From positions 682,001 through 746,000 of the forward strand of contig CAVYTB010000014.1 of assembly GCA_963771295.1 (NCBI GenBank): a stretch of DNA of 64,000 bases, read 5' to 3'. A program made the position numbers and the translations under genes. Below the pieces are notes generated by a model that saw only the letters and a list, made by a program, of their open reading frames with translations, searched no databases and was not told the DNA's origin. Positions 35,205 through 43,636 of the stretch are shown here, piece by piece; within the stretch, counting starts at the first letter, position 1, and each line of letters opens with the position of its first letter. The stretch is from Acidiferrum sp963771295. Its GTDB lineage: Bacteria > Acidobacteriota > Terriglobia > Acidiferrales > UBA7541.

Positions 35205-36203
35205 TTACTGCACGGTCATCTTTGTCGCGTCAAGTCGCAAGAATTTTGCGGCGTTGTTGTACAAAATATCGCGCTTCTGTTTGAGACTGAGGAAATCGGC
35301 GGAAGCGACCGCGTTGATCCCGAGCTTGATCGCATCGGGCCAGATCATCTCATCAGAACCGAACATGATTCGCTTTGCGAAGCCCGCCTCCACCAACCGA
35401 TGCAGATATTTATGGAATTCCTCGCGCGGCAAATACCAGTCAATCATGCTGATGTCCACATACAGCTGCGGGTTCGCCGCCATCAGCGCAATCATTCCTT
35501 CCACGTGCGGCCATCCCGCGTGCAGCACATACGCGCGCAATTTTGCGTGGCGTGCCAACGCATCTGCCAGCACTAGCGGATCTCCATACTGCTTCGCGTA
35601 TTTCGACGTCGCAAAAAAGTCCCCTGCGCCCAGCGACTCCGGCCCCATTTCAATCCCCAGCGGAATATCCAGTTCTTCCGCCATTGCCAGATAGCGATCC
35701 CACTCTGGTTCACTCGGCGAGAATGCCTCATGCGGAGTCACCGCTTCTCCCAGCACTGCAAAGTCGCCGTGCGCGCGTTGTGCATCAATGCGGCTTCTGT
35801 CGAACGGCTGATCCGCGGCAAAGAAGAGCCCCAGGACGATCCGTTTCGGTTCGGCTGATTGCCACTGCCTGGCTTGCCCGGCAGGCAGCATGGCCACCGC
35901 GACAATGTTGTATTCCTTTAAAATCGCGATCGTCTTTTGTCCCAACTCCTCATCCGTGTCCGCTGCGTTCAAATGGCTCGGGCACGTCGAGTTTTGTAAA
36001 CCTTCGGTTTTATCTTTTGAATCCAGAGTGGGAATCATTTCGTCGGCTGGTGCAGGGCAAAATCCCGGCGCGGGCCTTCCGAAAGCGCCCGGCAGAGTTA
36101 CGCGCAGTTGAACATCCAGAATGGGCGGAGAGGCTTCCGATTGCTGCGCCGCAACCGGAAGCGCAACAAAGGCGAGCGAGACGATCAATCGTCTCAGCCT
36201 CAT
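35205..36203 (-). CDS. Exported amidohydrolase-family protein (amidohydrolase 2 type)
   Basis: 332 residues with a signal peptide (RRLIVSLAFVALPVAAQ). The C-terminal half shows the amidohydrolase 2 barrel end: YVLHAGWPHVEGMIALMAANPQLYVDIS, RIMFGSDEMIWPDAIKLG and the closing DILYNNAAKFLRL. The usual N-terminal HxH metal motif is replaced by DVQLRV near residue 31, so metal binding may be reduced. The start ATG 36203 is divergent from the DUF2721 gene. The substrate is unknown. Confidence 0.8.
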   Translation of the reverse strand: MRLRRLIVSLAFVALPVAAQQSEASPPILDVQLRVTLPGAFGRPAPGFCPAPADEMIPTLDSKDKTEGLQNSTCPSHLNAADTDEELGQKTIAILKEYNIVAVAMLPAGQARQWQSAEPKRIVLGLFFAADQPFDRSRIDAQRAHGDFAVLGEAVTPHEAFSPSEPEWDRYLAMAEELDIPLGIEMGPESLGAGDFFATSKYAKQYGDPLVLADALARHAKLRAYVLHAGWPHVEGMIALMAANPQLYVDISMIDWYLPREEFHKYLHRLVEAGFAKRIMFGSDEMIWPDAIKLGINAVASADFLSLKQKRDILYNNAAKFLRLDATKMTVQ

Positions 36204-36347
36204 GATTTGGGAACCTCGGTTAATGCCAGCGTAACACTTATCGCCCTTGCTATCGCCGCCATCATTCTCGCAGTATCCTGCCAGTACACTGCTTTGAACT
36301 GCGCACGAAACAGACTATTCTTAGCGGCGTTCGGAGGCCGACGACTC

Positions 36348-36854
36348 GTGCAAAGCCAAATTCTTGCTAGTACTCCTTTCGCGGTGCTGACCGCCGTCGT
36401 GGCTCCCGCGATTCTCACGAATGCGTCGTCGGTTCTCGCCCTCGGCACCAGCAACCGGCTGGCTCGAGTTGTGGATCGCACGCGCGTGGTGGCCACGGAG
36501 ATTTCTTTGTTTGCGGTTGGCTCTATGGAACGCGAAGCCTGGACGATGCAACTGCGGGCGTTGCAGTCGCGCGCGCAATTGTTGCTGAAATCTCTGCGCT
36601 GTTTTTATGCGGGATTGGGATTGTTTGCCGCGTCCGCGCTGATTGCCGTTGGTGGATCCGTCGCAAGTTATTACGGTCAGAAACTGTTCTTCGAACTGGC
36701 GGCAGTGCTAGCCGTTGCCACGGGAACGTCCGCCGTACTCGGCTTGTGCCTCGGTTGCACCTTGATGGTTCACGAAACTCGCCTCGCGGTGCAAAGCCTG
36801 GCAAAAGAAGCCGAACTCCGCATGCACGAGCATCACTCCCTGCCTCCGGGATGA
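36348..36854 (+). CDS. DUF2721 membrane protein
   Basis: 168 residues from GTG 36348 (GGAGG ten bases upstream). The family begins with a helix like STPFAVLTAVVAPAILTNASSVLAL followed by the signature NRLARVVDRTRVV, and two more helices follow (CFYAGLGLFAASALIAVGG; LFFELAAVLAVATGTSAVLGLCLG). A longer frame to 36207 or 36108 would add an extra N-terminal helix and, in the last case, overlap the divergent amidohydrolase gene, so the family-like start is preferred. Function unknown; the basic charged loop after helix 1 faces the cytoplasm. Confidence 0.75.
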   Translation: MQSQILASTPFAVLTAVVAPAILTNASSVLALGTSNRLARVVDRTRVVATEISLFAVGSMEREAWTMQLRALQSRAQLLLKSLRCFYAGLGLFAASALIAVGGSVASYYGQKLFFELAAVLAVATGTSAVLGLCLGCTLMVHETRLAVQSLAKEAELRMHEHHSLPPG

Positions 36855-36924
36855 TGCCACCGCAGCAAGAGTAGGTCTCGCTGTCAGCAGTTCTGGCCTA
36901 TAGGGTATTCCCATAACTCCTGAG

Positions 36925-36953
36925 GTGTCTGCTGTAGTGTCTGCTGTATACAG
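36925..36953 (+). promoter_or_regulatory. Tandem 12-mer and palindrome, candidate enhancer (UAS) of the PEP-CTERM promoter
   Basis: GTGTCTGCTGTA occurs twice head to tail (36925-36936, 36937-36948) without mismatch. The second copy runs into the perfect palindrome CTGTATACAG (36944-36953). The block lies about 170 bases upstream of the -24 element, the usual distance for a sigma-54 activator site. Confidence 0.5.
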
Positions 36954-37116
36954 AGATTTGCATACCTACACCATAGTCATTCCGCCTTGGGAGAAAACTT
37001 TACACGCAAACCACCGATTCTTTGCATGTCCGCTGCCGTACTGCTTTTCATGCTTCCCTATCTCGATAATAACAATGGACTTAAATGCAACCTCGGCCTT
37101 TAATACTGCCGCTGAA

Positions 37117-37132
37117 TGGCGAGCAAATTGCA
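37117..37132 (+). promoter_or_regulatory. Sigma-54 promoter of the PEP-CTERM gene
   Basis: TGGCGAGCAAATTGCA: GG at 37118-37119 and GC at 37130-37131 with exactly ten bases between, -12 box TTGCA perfect and -24 box TGGC. Transcription would begin near 37143, 33 bases before GTG 37176. PEP-CTERM genes in other bacteria often have sigma-54 promoters under PrsR-type activators. Confidence 0.65.
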
Positions 37133-37175
37133 AAAGTCCCTGCGGTCCTCGTCTCTTATCCTGAAAGGAAAAACT

Positions 37176-38000
37176 GTGCTTCAGCTTCGGTCTTCTCGGC
37201 TCGCGTCACACCTCAGTGCAATGACGTTCTTCATCATGCTCGCGCTCTGCCTCTCTTCCTCTATCGCTGCAACTTCCATTCCGGCCGGCTGGACGTGCAC
37301 CGGTAGTTGCGGTTCCAGCGGGGCTGACGGAGTCGTGCCACTCTCACCAGCAGGAAATCCTGCTTACAATTGGATTTCAACAAACGGGGGCATCTTGGGT
37401 GCAGGAGCGCTTGCCGGTGTCACCGGTCCCAATGGCCGGGGAACCGCCACGAACGGCTCGACCCTTCAGACAAACATCTTTTCAGCATCCGCCGGAAGCC
37501 TTTTGAATTTCAATTTCAACTACACGACCACTGACGGCGGCCTGGTGTCCGACTACGCTTGGGCGGAACTTTTCACTTCGACCGAAGTTCCGGTAGCGGT
37601 GCTGGCCACGGCACGCACCACTCCCGGCGGAAACACGATTCCCGGATCCAACATGCCAGTTCCTGCAGGCCCACTCAGCCCCGCGATGGTCCCCATCCAA
37701 CCCGGACTCACCATGTGGTCGCCATTGGGTCCTTCTTCGGGAGCATGCTTCCTTGCGCCAGGTCTGGGCTGCGGCACCACCGGCTGGGTCAGTTCCAGCT
37801 TCACCATTGGAATCGACGGCGATTACTTCCTGCTGTTCGCAGTCACCAACTGGAATGACGAGCTTTTCGACTCTGGCTTGGCCATCGACGCCGTTACCCT
37901 TGATGGCAAACCAATTGTCGCCAGCACTCCGGAGCCGGCCAGCTTGTTGCTGCTTGGCATTGGCGCTGTGCCACTGTTTCTGAAGCGCCGCCGTTCGTAA
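37176..38000 (+). CDS. PEP-CTERM sorted exported protein
   Basis: 274 residues from GTG 37176; AAGGA lies six to eight bases upstream and the start is downstream of the predicted sigma-54 transcript start. After the signal peptide (MTFFIMLALCLSSSIAATS) comes a beta-rich domain beginning IPAGWTCTGSCGSSGADGVVPLSPAGNPAYNWIST with paired cysteines. The C-terminus is the sorting tag TPEPASLLLLGIGAVPLFLKRRRS: PEP motif, hydrophobic helix and Arg cluster, cut by an exosortase. No exosortase is in the window. It is probably a surface or exopolysaccharide-associated protein. It ends at a bidirectional terminator. Confidence 0.88.
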   Translation: MLQLRSSRLASHLSAMTFFIMLALCLSSSIAATSIPAGWTCTGSCGSSGADGVVPLSPAGNPAYNWISTNGGILGAGALAGVTGPNGRGTATNGSTLQTNIFSASAGSLLNFNFNYTTTDGGLVSDYAWAELFTSTEVPVAVLATARTTPGGNTIPGSNMPVPAGPLSPAMVPIQPGLTMWSPLGPSSGACFLAPGLGCGTTGWVSSSFTIGIDGDYFLLFAVTNWNDELFDSGLAIDAVTLDGKPIVASTPEPASLLLLGIGAVPLFLKRRRS

Positions 38001-38021
38001 AAGCAGCTACTTTGATTCCGT

Positions 38022-38065
38022 GAAAAAGGCCACTCCGCGGCGCACACCAAGGAAGTGGCCTTTTC
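38022..38065. terminator. Bidirectional terminator between convergent genes
   Basis: GAAAAAGGCCACT (38022-38034) pairs with AGTGGCCTTTTC (38054-38065). The A-rich and T-rich arms give a U-tract on either strand. It serves the PEP-CTERM gene (+) and the LuxR-type regulator (-). Confidence 0.85.
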
Positions 38066-38077
38066 GTTTCTGCGCAG

Positions 38078-38794
38078 CTAGTTGGGCGCGGCTACTAGCT
38101 CCTGTTCGTGGATCAGCACCGCGGCTTCGTGGCGGCTTTCCGCATTCAGTTGCCTCATCACCCGCGCGATATGATTCTTCACGGTAAATTCAGAAAGATT
38201 CAATTTTCCGGCGATTTCTTTGTTCGTCATTCCCTGAGCCACTAAAGCCATCAGCTGCCGCTGCCGGTAAGTGAGTCCCAACTTCATTCCACGTGCTCTT
38301 TCGACGCGCTCGCGAAGAGGCGTCTTGTCGCGCGCGACATGCTCGAATAGCAAGCTGCACAGCTTCGGCGGACAAACAGCCTCTCCTTGGGCCACGCGGC
38401 GCACCGCGGAAACAATTTCCTCGGAAGAAGCGTCCTTCAATAAATATCCGCGAGCCCCCTTGCGTATGGCACACAAGAAACAGTCCGGATCGTCGTCCAT
38501 TCCAAAAAATAGCGCTTTCGGAGTGTGCCCGTGCGACGTCTGAGATTCCTCCACATCCTTCGCACACTCTACCTTCAACGAGTCCATCAGCAGAATGTCG
38601 CAATGCGCTTCGCCGGATCCCCTCAATCTTTCCGCGGAAAATTCCTGCGCAACGACCATGATTCCCGACTTTTTCTGGAACAGGCGCGTCATGGTTTCCC
38701 GCAATAGCCGGTTCTGCACCACCAAACAGACACGAATAGAGATGCTGCTTTTGTTTCGTGACTTCATGTCAACGGCGCTTTCTCTACTGGTCAC
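38078..38794 (-). CDS. LuxR/NarL-type regulator with an atypical receiver domain
   Basis: 238 residues. The C-terminal helix-turn-helix is clear: LTYRQRQLMALVAQGMTNKEIAGKLNLSEFTVKNHIARVMRQL. The receiver is degenerate: the acidic pair that normally follows the first strand (VDD) reads VVQN, and the Ser/Thr position reads FFGM, although DILLMDS keeps the phosphoacceptor Asp and YLLKDAS the Lys. It is therefore probably not controlled by ordinary phosphorylation. GTG 38794 with GGGGA seven bases upstream is preferred; ATG 38767 is possible. It is convergent with the PEP-CTERM gene; no kinase is adjacent. Confidence 0.85.
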   Translation of the reverse strand: MTSRESAVDMKSRNKSSISIRVCLVVQNRLLRETMTRLFQKKSGIMVVAQEFSAERLRGSGEAHCDILLMDSLKVECAKDVEESQTSHGHTPKALFFGMDDDPDCFLCAIRKGARGYLLKDASSEEIVSAVRRVAQGEAVCPPKLCSLLFEHVARDKTPLRERVERARGMKLGLTYRQRQLMALVAQGMTNKEIAGKLNLSEFTVKNHIARVMRQLNAESRHEAAVLIHEQELVAAPN

Positions 38795-39089
38795 AAATCA
38801 TCCCCACATGGCTTGGGCAAATGGCATCCTCTTTTTGTACGTGACCCCTCAACGCCCGGTCTGTACCTAAATTCATGTAGATTTCGCCGGTCCTATTCCC
38901 GATTTCATTCCCAAGCTAGGATGCAGCCTAGATTCGAAAAAGCAGCCTCGGCCTCCGCAAACCACGGCGCCTGTCTCTACCCCTCAACCCAGCAACGAAA
39001 GAAAAGTCTCGCGCAGACACTTGGGCCGTGCGGAAATAATGTCCGCAAGTACTAGCCGGTGCCTGGCCTGCTATTTGTTTTTAAATTAC

Positions 39090-40085
39090 TCACGCCGTGG
39101 TGGACGGCGTCTCTTCTGCGGCCGCCGGTGCAGGCGGCGTCGCTAACGCTGCAAGTCGCGCGGATAGCACTTCTGCCAGCAGGTCGATCACTTTCTTCGC
39201 GCCGCTGCCATCCGGGTCTTTTTCCGGATTGTATTGTGCAACATCGAGCCCCAGTAGGTTTTTGTGCTTGGCAAATTCGGTTAGTGCCGTTTGCGTCTCG
39301 GCGAAAGAAAGCCCGCCGCCGCCCGGCACATTCGTTGCAGGAAACTCTTCCTGCGCGATCACGTCCAAATCGAGGTGCAACATGAATTCGCGCGAGTCCG
39401 CGTGCAATTGTGCAATCGCATTGCTCGCCGCTTTCTCCGCGCCCACGGACTGGATGTCTGCCGCAAGGATATGACGCATCGGGGAGTGCGCCAGGAATTC
39501 CTGTTCTGGTGGATCGATACGATGCAAACCAAAAATCACGGTATCGGGTTCGCGAACCAGCGGCGGCTCGCCCCAGAAACGCACCAACTCCGGCGATCCT
39601 CGGCCGATGATGCTTGCCAGCACCATGCCATCCAGGCGCCCAGACGGCGTGCTGGCCGGCGTGTTCAAATCCGCATCACGGTCGAACCACAATAAGTTTA
39701 CGTGGCGATAATAGCGCCGCGCGCCCGTTAACAATCCAACGCTTTGCGTACAGTCACCGCCCAGCAACAACACCAGGGCGCCAGACTTTACGGCCAACTC
39801 CGCGCGCGGCTTCAAATCATTCAGCAGCGCCACAATTTCCGGCAAGTTTCGCGCGCGCTTATGTTCTTCGTCCCCGGCAAACAACCGCGGCGCGCAGTCT
39901 CCATAATCGGTCACTTCGTACCCGATGGATTGAAGTTTTTCCACGATGCCCGCGGCGCGAAATGCAGCGGGCGCTTTTTCGGTTCCGGGAAGAAATCCAG
40001 CGGCGCTTGAGGGCGCGCCGATTAAGGCAAGCTTATTCGGCTGACGGACTATTTTGACCGCCAAGGTACGCTCCTTTTCCTGCAA
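39090..40085 (-). CDS. Arginase/ureohydrolase-fold protein with altered metal ligands
   Basis: 331 residues with the arginase fold: LLLGGDCTQS, LLWFDRDADLNTPASTPSGRLDGM, FMLHLDLDVIAQEEF and VPGGGGLSF. By alignment to arginase, metal ligand His101 is Cys, His126 is Asp and the substrate residue His141 is Asp; the three Asp ligands (124, 128, 232/234) remain, and Glu277 reads Gln. Ordinary Mn-dependent arginase activity is therefore doubtful. The C-terminus is Ala/Pro/Thr-rich. The gene precedes nothing obvious in arginine metabolism and lies 78 bases after ispH on the same strand. Confidence 0.8.
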   Translation of the reverse strand: MQEKERTLAVKIVRQPNKLALIGAPSSAAGFLPGTEKAPAAFRAAGIVEKLQSIGYEVTDYGDCAPRLFAGDEEHKRARNLPEIVALLNDLKPRAELAVKSGALVLLLGGDCTQSVGLLTGARRYYRHVNLLWFDRDADLNTPASTPSGRLDGMVLASIIGRGSPELVRFWGEPPLVREPDTVIFGLHRIDPPEQEFLAHSPMRHILAADIQSVGAEKAASNAIAQLHADSREFMLHLDLDVIAQEEFPATNVPGGGGLSFAETQTALTEFAKHKNLLGLDVAQYNPEKDPDGSGAKKVIDLLAEVLSARLAALATPPAPAAAEETPSTTA

Positions 40086-40163
40086 TCGGTAATTGCCGGG
40101 TTACAGCCAGTGCAGCCGGTTCGATTCCCTGCCCGGCAACGTAATCTTTTAGCCGCCCCAAAC

Positions 40164-41129
40164 CTAACGCCGGGGAGCGGGAGCGATGGTCGCCAGTTCC
40201 GGAGGTAGTGTGAAGCGCACGTCCTCGCGAATCAAGTCCAGATCGCGTTGATCGGTAAACCCGAATTGTGCCAGTCGTTCGCTCACTTGTTCCACCAGCA
40301 CTTCCGGAGCAGACGCGCCGGCTGTCAGGCCAACGCTCTTTACGCCCTCCAGCCAACGCGGATCAATGTCCTCGGCGGAATCGATCAACTGCGCCTCACG
40401 ATTCAAGCGCTTCGCCAATTCCACCAGCCGGTTGGAGTTCGAACTGTTCTGCGAACCCACCACCAGGATCAGGTCGACATCCTTCGCCACCTGTTCCACC
40501 GCTTCCTGACGGTTCTGTGTCGCATAACAGATATCGTCACTGGCTGGCCCGATAATCTTGGGAAACTTTTGCCGCAGCCGGCTCACAATTTCTTGCGTGT
40601 CGTACAAGCTGAGTGTGGTCTGCGTCAGGAATGCCAACCTGTCGGGATCTTCCACGTGCAGCGCGTCCACCGCCTCCACCGAATCCACCACCAAGGTGCG
40701 GTCGGGTGCCTCACCAGACGTGCCCACAATTTCCTGATGATCGCGGTGCCCGATCAGAATAATAGTGCGCTTCTCTCGCGCAAACTTCAGTGCCTCGAGA
40801 TGCACCTTGGTCACCAACGGGCAGGTGGCGTCAATCACGCGCAATTGGCGTTCTTTCGCTTCCCCGCGCACCGTCGGCGGCACACCGTGGGCGCTGAACA
40901 CCAACACCGCTCCGTGCGGCACCTCGGAAATAGCCTCCACGAAGATAGCGCCACGCCGGCGCAGCTGTTCCACCACATAGGTGTTGTGCACAATCTCATG
41001 ATGTACATACACCGGAGCGCCATACGCTTCCAGTGCCAGTTCCACGATATCCACCGCGCGAACCACACCCGCGCAGAAACCGCGGGGACGTACGCGGAGC
41101 AGGATTTTAGCCTCAGTTTGAGTCGCCAT
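40164..41129 (-). CDS. ispH: 4-hydroxy-3-methylbut-2-enyl diphosphate reductase
   Basis: 321-residue iron-sulfur enzyme of the last step of the MEP isoprenoid pathway, making IPP and DMAPP; hopanoids also draw on this supply. The three cluster cysteines are in PRGFCAGV (Cys19), DATCPLVTKVH and DDICYATQNRQ. Other signatures are VHHEIVHNTYVV, FSAHGVPP, IGHRDHQEIVG and the substrate-binding SSNSNRL. ATG 41129 is chosen because AGGA lies five bases upstream; a TTG at 41156 is less likely. Likely essential. Confidence 0.96.
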   Translation of the reverse strand: MATQTEAKILLRVRPRGFCAGVVRAVDIVELALEAYGAPVYVHHEIVHNTYVVEQLRRRGAIFVEAISEVPHGAVLVFSAHGVPPTVRGEAKERQLRVIDATCPLVTKVHLEALKFAREKRTIILIGHRDHQEIVGTSGEAPDRTLVVDSVEAVDALHVEDPDRLAFLTQTTLSLYDTQEIVSRLRQKFPKIIGPASDDICYATQNRQEAVEQVAKDVDLILVVGSQNSSNSNRLVELAKRLNREAQLIDSAEDIDPRWLEGVKSVGLTAGASAPEVLVEQVSERLAQFGFTDQRDLDLIREDVRFTLPPELATIAPAPRR

Positions 41130-41295
41130 CTTGTTCCTAAGCTGCTGAATTTTCAAAATACTATCATACCAAAGCCATCATTCCTGTGCATGCCCCTCTA
41201 ATTCATCGAATAAATAGGTCCTACTGGCATTTAGGACAGTTCCCAGCCCCCAACTTCGCGGTTAAAATGACCTTATCCTAGGGTTCGGGTCAGCT

Positions 41296-41640
41296 ATGGC
41301 CGAGGCACAAAATCGCCGGCGCAGTGAACGCGTAATGCTACGTATGTCTGTAATTGTGTTGGCCGAAGACGAGGAACGGCGCCAAATGCAGGTGCAGGCC
41401 TACACCCAGGTGGTCAATGCCCACGGCGGCTTGCTGCAGATGAAGTCGCACATCCACGTCGGGCAATCCTTCCTGCTAACGAATCCCCGCAGTGGCGCGG
41501 AAATGAGTTGTCGCGTGGTGCGCATCGAGGATTCCGGGCTCGATCTTTATAATGTTGCGTTTGAATTTGACCGCCCCACTGCGAACTTCTGGCCGGTCGT
41601 ATTCCCCCCAGCGGATTGGGCCGTTCCCGCAGCGAAGTAA
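41296..41640 (+). CDS. PilZ-domain-like protein
   Basis: 114 residues. RRRSERVMLRMSVIVLAED matches the RxxxR start of PilZ, and VVNAHGGLLQM stands where D/NxSxxG is expected, so cyclic-di-GMP binding is possible but the second motif is degenerate. The rest is the beta-barrel (RSGAEMSCRVVRIEDSGLDLYNVAFEF). No clear ribosome site precedes ATG 41296. The DUF4136 gene follows after 62 bases on the same strand. Small single-domain PilZ proteins of this type are numerous in Acidobacteriota. Confidence 0.72.
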   Translation: MAEAQNRRRSERVMLRMSVIVLAEDEERRQMQVQAYTQVVNAHGGLLQMKSHIHVGQSFLLTNPRSGAEMSCRVVRIEDSGLDLYNVAFEFDRPTANFWPVVFPPADWAVPAAK

Positions 41641-41702
41641 TTCCCCCAATAGGCCAACTTTTTCGCCGCTCCCGTGTTTCCAATAGTGTGGAGGTACGTT
41701 AC

Positions 41703-42338
41703 GTGGACTTGGCAAAACGCTGTTCAACGGGAGTTCTGCTCGCTGGCGTATTACTAGGCGGCCTGGTGCTGGCTGGCTGCGACGACAACGTCGAGGTGAT
41801 TCGCGACCCCGACATTCATCTTACAAAAGGCATGACCTGGGCATGGCGTCCGATGGGAGGCCCGGCGCAAACCGGTCGACCTGTTGTTTCGCGCGACGCG
41901 ATCACTACTCCGGCCGCCGCTCCTCCCCCTCCGCAGCATCTGGAGAGCAACCGTGACTGGAACACCGAGGCCAACCGCAATCAGTTGAAAGAAGCCATCG
42001 AGCACTCCCTGAAATCCAAGGGATTCGTGCAGGTGAACGATCCAGCGACCGCGGATTTGCTTGTCGATTACCACGTGGCCGTCAAAACGCGCAACGCCAC
42101 GGTGCAGACCGTCTACCCCGGATGGGGATGGGGCTGGGGTTGGGGCCCGCCCGAGGTGGAATTTCAGAATGTGCGCGTCAGCGAAGGAACCTTCGTGATC
42201 GATCTGGCGCTGCGCAATCCCAAAAAGCTGGCGTACCGCGCCATCAGCCAGAAATCCATGAGCAACAAAACCACGATTTCGCCGTATCAGGCGCAAGAGG
42301 CCGTCAACCATTTGCTGAAGTCCCTCAAGCCAAAATAA
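41703..42338 (+). CDS. DUF4136 lipoprotein
   Basis: 211 residues from GTG 41703 with GGAGG eight bases upstream; a longer frame from 41616 overlaps the PilZ gene. The lipobox LVLAGC places the acylated Cys near residue 25. The DUF4136 core follows: NQLKEAIEHSLKSKGFVQVNDPATADLLVDYHVAVKTR, then a GWGWGWG tract, EGTFVIDLALRNPKKLAYRA and a final helix EAVNHLLKSL. Family members are small outer-envelope lipoproteins of unknown role. Confidence 0.85.
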   Translation: MDLAKRCSTGVLLAGVLLGGLVLAGCDDNVEVIRDPDIHLTKGMTWAWRPMGGPAQTGRPVVSRDAITTPAAAPPPPQHLESNRDWNTEANRNQLKEAIEHSLKSKGFVQVNDPATADLLVDYHVAVKTRNATVQTVYPGWGWGWGWGPPEVEFQNVRVSEGTFVIDLALRNPKKLAYRAISQKSMSNKTTISPYQAQEAVNHLLKSLKPK

Positions 42339-42356
42339 TTGATACGTCGAAAACAA

Positions 42357-42587
42357 TCACAAGGTGTCTCGTTCCTCGCGAACAGCCTTTGCAGCAGACA
42401 ACGGTGAACTCACACCAGCACGACGTTTCAGGCGCTCTTTCAACTCGGCTATTGTTGGACGTTCCGCAACCCGATGGATTTCGGCGAGCATATAGTCCGC
42501 GAGCGACATCCCTAGCAGGGCCGCCCGGGCCTTTAGAGCGCGATGCAGGCCCACTGGCACATTCCGAAGATGGATCGTTCGTGGCAT
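42357..42587 (-). CDS. Orphan FitA/VapB-like ribbon-helix-helix antitoxin
   Basis: 76 residues. MPRTIHLRNVPVGLHRALKARAALLGMSLADYMLAEI is the ribbon-helix-helix DNA-binding start of FitA-type plasmid-stability antitoxins; the charged tail (IAELKERLKRRAG) would wrap a PIN-domain toxin. The partner gene normally follows directly, but here the DUF4136 gene ends 19 bases away on the opposite strand, so no toxin gene is present. It may be a solitary regulator or the remains of a lost module. Confidence 0.75.
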   Translation of the reverse strand: MPRTIHLRNVPVGLHRALKARAALLGMSLADYMLAEIHRVAERPTIAELKERLKRRAGVSSPLSAAKAVREERDTL

Positions 42588-42614
42588 GTCCCTAGGTATA
42601 TTTCAAGCACAGCA

Positions 42615-43488
42615 CTATTTTCTTGAATCCTCAGCTATTGCTACCGGAACTGGCTTGGCCATAACGCTTTCGATCGCCGCGAACAATTCATTTGGGCGGA
42701 TCGGCTTGGTGATGTAGGCATCCATGCCGGACGAGATGCATCGTTCGCGATCTTCTTTCATCGCGTACGCCGTCAACGCCACGATGGGGATATGCCGCCC
42801 AGTCGATGCCTCCCTTTCGCGGATAGCCGCTGTGGCTTCAAAGCCATTCATCTCCGGCATCTGAATGTCCATCAGAATGATGTCGAATTCTTCTTTCCGC
42901 GCGGCTAGCAACGCTTCCTTGCCGTTCGCACGCAATGGTCACTGCGTGGCCGCGTTTTTCCAGCGGCCAACAGCGTGATCCCCAAAAGGGTTGTGACGTG
43001 CTGAACCGCCGTCGCAGAAAAAGGCTCGCGTTTCCATACCCGATGGGAAGAAGCAGTGTAGTCAGTACAGAACCGGCATCAGCGTACCCCTGGTGATAGT
43101 TAATAATCCCGGATAAGTAGGAACTGAAGGTCAACAGCGGCAGGATTTCAGGCCCGAGTCCGATGAGCAAGGCGACGGCAAATCCCACTGGAGGATACCA
43201 GGCGCTGATATTCGGCCACATTTGCAGAAACATCGCGGAACGGTCCAGCAGAATATAAACGACCAGGCACACAACATAGACCAGAGCGCGCCGAACATAG
43301 AACCTTCGCCGACTCGCGGGATCGTGCAACGTCGCATTTTTGGTTATGGGTAGCAACTTCGCGCATGCGGCAATTACGGCTCGCAACACACAGCGCACGG
43401 AGGCACCTGCACCGATTTGGGACACACTCCTCCCGTCTTGTTCCGATGCGGCTTCCCGTTCCACCTTGATTTCGTTCTGCTCGCTCAC
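42615..43488 (-). pseudogene. Remnant of a MASE1 hybrid histidine kinase: sensor and receiver without the kinase core
   Basis: The 5' part encodes a MASE1-type membrane sensor start (VYILLDRSAMFLQMWPNISAWYPPVGFAVALLIGLGPEI; LPIGYGNASLFLRR). It then jumps to the middle of a receiver domain (PLEKRGHAVTIA), with dimerisation and ATPase domains absent. One extra base near 42935 shifts the frame; the rest of the receiver continues in the other frame with phosphoacceptor DIILMDIQMPEMNGFEA and KPIRPNELF. A full kinase of this type would exceed 900 residues. Internal deletion plus frameshift means a dead gene, unless the shift is a sequencing error and a short MASE1-receiver protein is made. Confidence 0.7.
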
Positions 43489-43636
43489 GACGTGCTCATG
43501 CCCCGCCCTCGAAGCCAGCTAACCTCTTCAACAGCCTGCTGTTCTGGCCACTGTGGGCGCACTGCTGCGGTGCACACAGCAGACCGCCAGGCAGAATCGT
43601 GCATGTGCAGTTCCGAATTTCCCAAGGGGGATGGCA

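Larger units (their letters stand above)
36855..37175. other. Regulatory stretch ahead of the PEP-CTERM gene
   Basis: No gene is supported here. It holds a tandem 12-mer repeat, a palindrome and a sigma-54 promoter, listed separately. Short frames such as the one from 37116 start upstream of the predicted transcript start and are rejected. Confidence 0.6.

Noticed and set aside
37116..37175. ATG start for the PEP-CTERM gene at 37116
   Set aside because: It lies upstream of the predicted sigma-54 transcript start; GTG 37176 has a good ribosome site.
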